From: Capsulimonas sp.
Lineage (GTDB): Bacteria; Armatimonadota; Armatimonadia; Armatimonadales; Capsulimonadaceae
Assembly (NCBI GenBank): GCA_025963815.1
Contig: JAOQAA010000507.1
Coordinates: forward strand, 1 to 15,401
Length of the DNA stretch: 15,401 nucleotides
Direction of reading: 5' to 3'
The notes under the pieces are model-generated. The model did no database searches. It had not been told where the DNA came from and saw nothing but the letters and a program-made list of their open reading frames with translations. The position numbers were made by a program, and so were the translations under genes. Within the stretch, counting starts at the first letter, position 1, and each line of letters starts with the position of its first letter. Positions 14,169 to 15,401 of this stretch are shown here, piece by piece.

Positions 14169-14175
14169 CTCCTTT
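14169..14175 (-). promoter_or_regulatory. Strong ribosome-binding site fixing a TTG start
   Basis: AAAGGAG on the minus strand lies 10 nt before the TTG codon at 14158. This is the best Shine-Dalgarno sequence near the helix-turn-helix gene and decides its start in the absence of an ATG. Confidence 0.8.
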
Positions 14176-14185
14176 GAAAGTTCTC

Positions 14186-15229
14186 TTAATGAATAAACAT
14201 GGCGTCGCCGAAGGAGAGAAACCGATATTCCCGCGCCAGCGCTTCCTGGTACGCATTGAAAATCGCCTCACGCCCGGCGAACGCGCTCACCAGCACCAGG
14301 AGGGTGCTGCGCGGCATATGAAAGTTCGTGACCAATGCGTCGACAACCTGAAAATTATAGCCCGGCGTGCAGTACAGAGACGTTTCTTTGTCCACTGCCG
14401 CCACGCGCCCCGGCCCCACCGCCGCCGACTCTAGCGTCCGCGCTGAGGTCGTTCCCACCGCGATCACGCGCCCAGTGGCCCCATTGATCTTCTCCGCCTC
14501 TTCCGGCGTAATCTGTATCCGTTCGGCGTGCATCGTATGATCGGCGATATGCTCCACTTCGATGGGCCGGAACGTTCCCAGCCCCACATGCAGCGTCACC
14601 TGCGCGATCTCCACACCCATCGTCCGCACACGGCTTAATAGATCCTGCGTAAAGTGCAGCCCCGCCGTCGGCGCGGCGGCCGAACCGCCTTCGTCCGCAT
14701 AAACCGTCTGATACCGCCCGCGCTCCTCCGGCGGCAGCGTCCGCGTAATATAAGGAGGGAGCGGCGCAGCGCCGTGCGCCTCAATCGCCGCCTCGATATT
14801 GCCGCCATCCGCCGCCCTAAACTGCAAAATCCGCCCGCCGCGCTCATCGGTCCGTTCCCGAACCTCCGCGCTCAGCCCATCGCCAAACTCCACGACCACG
14901 CCCGGCTGCAACTTCTTCCCAGGCCGCACCAGCCCGCGCCAAAGCCCATCGGCAATGCGATGCGTCAGAAACGCCTCCACCCGCTCGTCCGGCTTGCCCA
15001 CGCGCGCCCCAAACAACCGCTGCGCCGTCACGCGCGTATCATTGATAACCAGCACGTCTCCCGGCCGGAAGTACTCCAGAAGATCCGTAAAGACGCGATG
15101 CTGGATCGCCCCCGTCTTCCGGTCCAGCACAAGCAGCCGCGAACTGTCGCGTTCGGGCAGGGGAGACTGGGCGATACGTTCCGGAGGCAGGGTGTAATCG
15201 AAGTCCGAGAGCCGCAGCGGCTCATCCAT
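14186..15229 (-). CDS. queA: QueA, S-adenosylmethionine:tRNA ribosyltransferase-isomerase
   Basis: The 347-residue protein matches QueA along its length: LSDFDYTLPPERIAQSPLPERDSSRLLVLDR at the N-terminus, GDVLVINDTRV...RLFG (57-74), AAPTAGLHFT, TLHVGLGTFRPI, HTMHAERI, and NFHMPRSTLLVLVSAFAGRE near the C-terminus. It transfers and isomerises the ribosyl group of SAM onto preQ1-modified tRNA, giving epoxyqueuosine in the wobble position of tRNAs with GUN anticodons. I chose the ATG at 15229 because it gives the usual length and start (MDEPLRLSDFDY) and lies about 28 nt downstream of a near-consensus promoter. A longer frame to 15316 begins upstream of that promoter. It is the first gene of a three-gene leftward operon. 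No tgt or other queuosine gene is in the window. Confidence 0.96.
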   Translation of the reverse strand: MDEPLRLSDFDYTLPPERIAQSPLPERDSSRLLVLDRKTGAIQHRVFTDLLEYFRPGDVLVINDTRVTAQRLFGARVGKPDERVEAFLTHRIADGLWRGLVRPGKKLQPGVVVEFGDGLSAEVRERTDERGGRILQFRAADGGNIEAAIEAHGAAPLPPYITRTLPPEERGRYQTVYADEGGSAAAPTAGLHFTQDLLSRVRTMGVEIAQVTLHVGLGTFRPIEVEHIADHTMHAERIQITPEEAEKINGATGRVIAVGTTSARTLESAAVGPGRVAAVDKETSLYCTPGYNFQVVDALVTNFHMPRSTLLVLVSAFAGREAIFNAYQEALAREYRFLSFGDAMFIH

Positions 15230-15263
15230 AGCTGTTGTGTTTGCAGGGTTCAAGTGAGTAAGT

Positions 15264-15292
15264 ATTGTATCGGAAGGCTGGACTCTTGTCAA
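15264..15292 (-). promoter_or_regulatory. Near-consensus sigma-70 promoter of the queA operon
   Basis: On the minus strand, a perfect TTGACA (15287-15292) and TACAAT (15264-15269) are exactly 17 bp apart. The expected transcription start near 15257 gives a leader of about 28 nt to the queA ATG. This is the best housekeeping promoter in the window. Confidence 0.88.
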
Positions 15293-15401
15293 GGCCTGAC
15301 CGCCAAAAAGCGCCAATATCTCTCAACAACCCGCCCCCCAGAAAAACTCCCAAAGAGACAAATCAGAGACAACAAACCGCAGCAAAAACCCGCGAATCCC
15401 A

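Noticed and set aside
15230..15316. N-terminal extension of queA
   Set aside because: It would start upstream of the near-consensus promoter at 15264-15292, and the extra residues have no match to QueA.
15293..15401. Gene or element at the right edge
   Set aside because: No coding pattern, repeat or promoter beyond the queA -35 box could be supported in this short stretch.

Overview
The window is GC-rich bacterial chromosome from a diderm (two-membrane) organism. An LPS-export operon sits next to a porin-like outer-membrane protein that carries an S-layer-homology (SLH) domain, and the Lpt genes are followed by a DUF3084 protein. DUF3084 proteins and SLH porins are best known from Cyanobacteria, Deinococcota and Armatimonadota. 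With the high GC, the dispersed palindromic repeats and the absence of photosynthetic genes, I favour an Armatimonadota-like (for example Capsulimonas-like) source. This is inference from family knowledge and was not tested by a search.

Layout. Bases 2-1504 (+) hold the 3' part of a large, probably exported beta-propeller/Ig-like protein, closed by a strong bidirectional terminator and a 150-bp element with inverted ends. Bases 1721-2164 (-) encode a small secreted protein of unknown function. Bases 2281-4281 (-) encode the SLH porin, with its own terminator and a 383-bp leader that contains two diverged copies of one sequence block. Bases 4665 to about 9576 (-) form one operon. Transcribed right to left it reads LptC-like, LptA-like, LptB, LptF/G permease, DUF3084 coiled-coil membrane protein, and YqgF-like RNase H-fold nuclease. 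Spacings are short, with two overlaps and an extended -10 promoter at the right end. A 206-bp divergent region (9616-9821) separates it from the rightward pair UDP-glucuronate decarboxylase and RpoN (sigma-54). A perfect 15-bp inverted repeat lies between rpoN and the next leftward operon. That operon is queA, a MerR-like helix-turn-helix gene and a GT4 glycosyltransferase, driven by a near-consensus sigma-70 promoter at 15264-15292.

Functional theme. Most of the window concerns the cell envelope. The Lpt proteins export lipopolysaccharide, the SLH porin is an outer-membrane channel anchored to the wall, UDP-xylose synthase and the GT4 enzyme supply or use sugars for surface glycans or glycolipids, and the first protein is probably exported. 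RpoN, QueA and YqgF are housekeeping or regulatory passengers. I saw no CRISPR array, prophage, transposase, tRNA or rRNA. The least ordinary features are a four-cysteine cluster in the sigma-54 N-terminus, the Lpt-DUF3084-YqgF linkage, and several unexplained repeats and palindromes in the intergenic regions.
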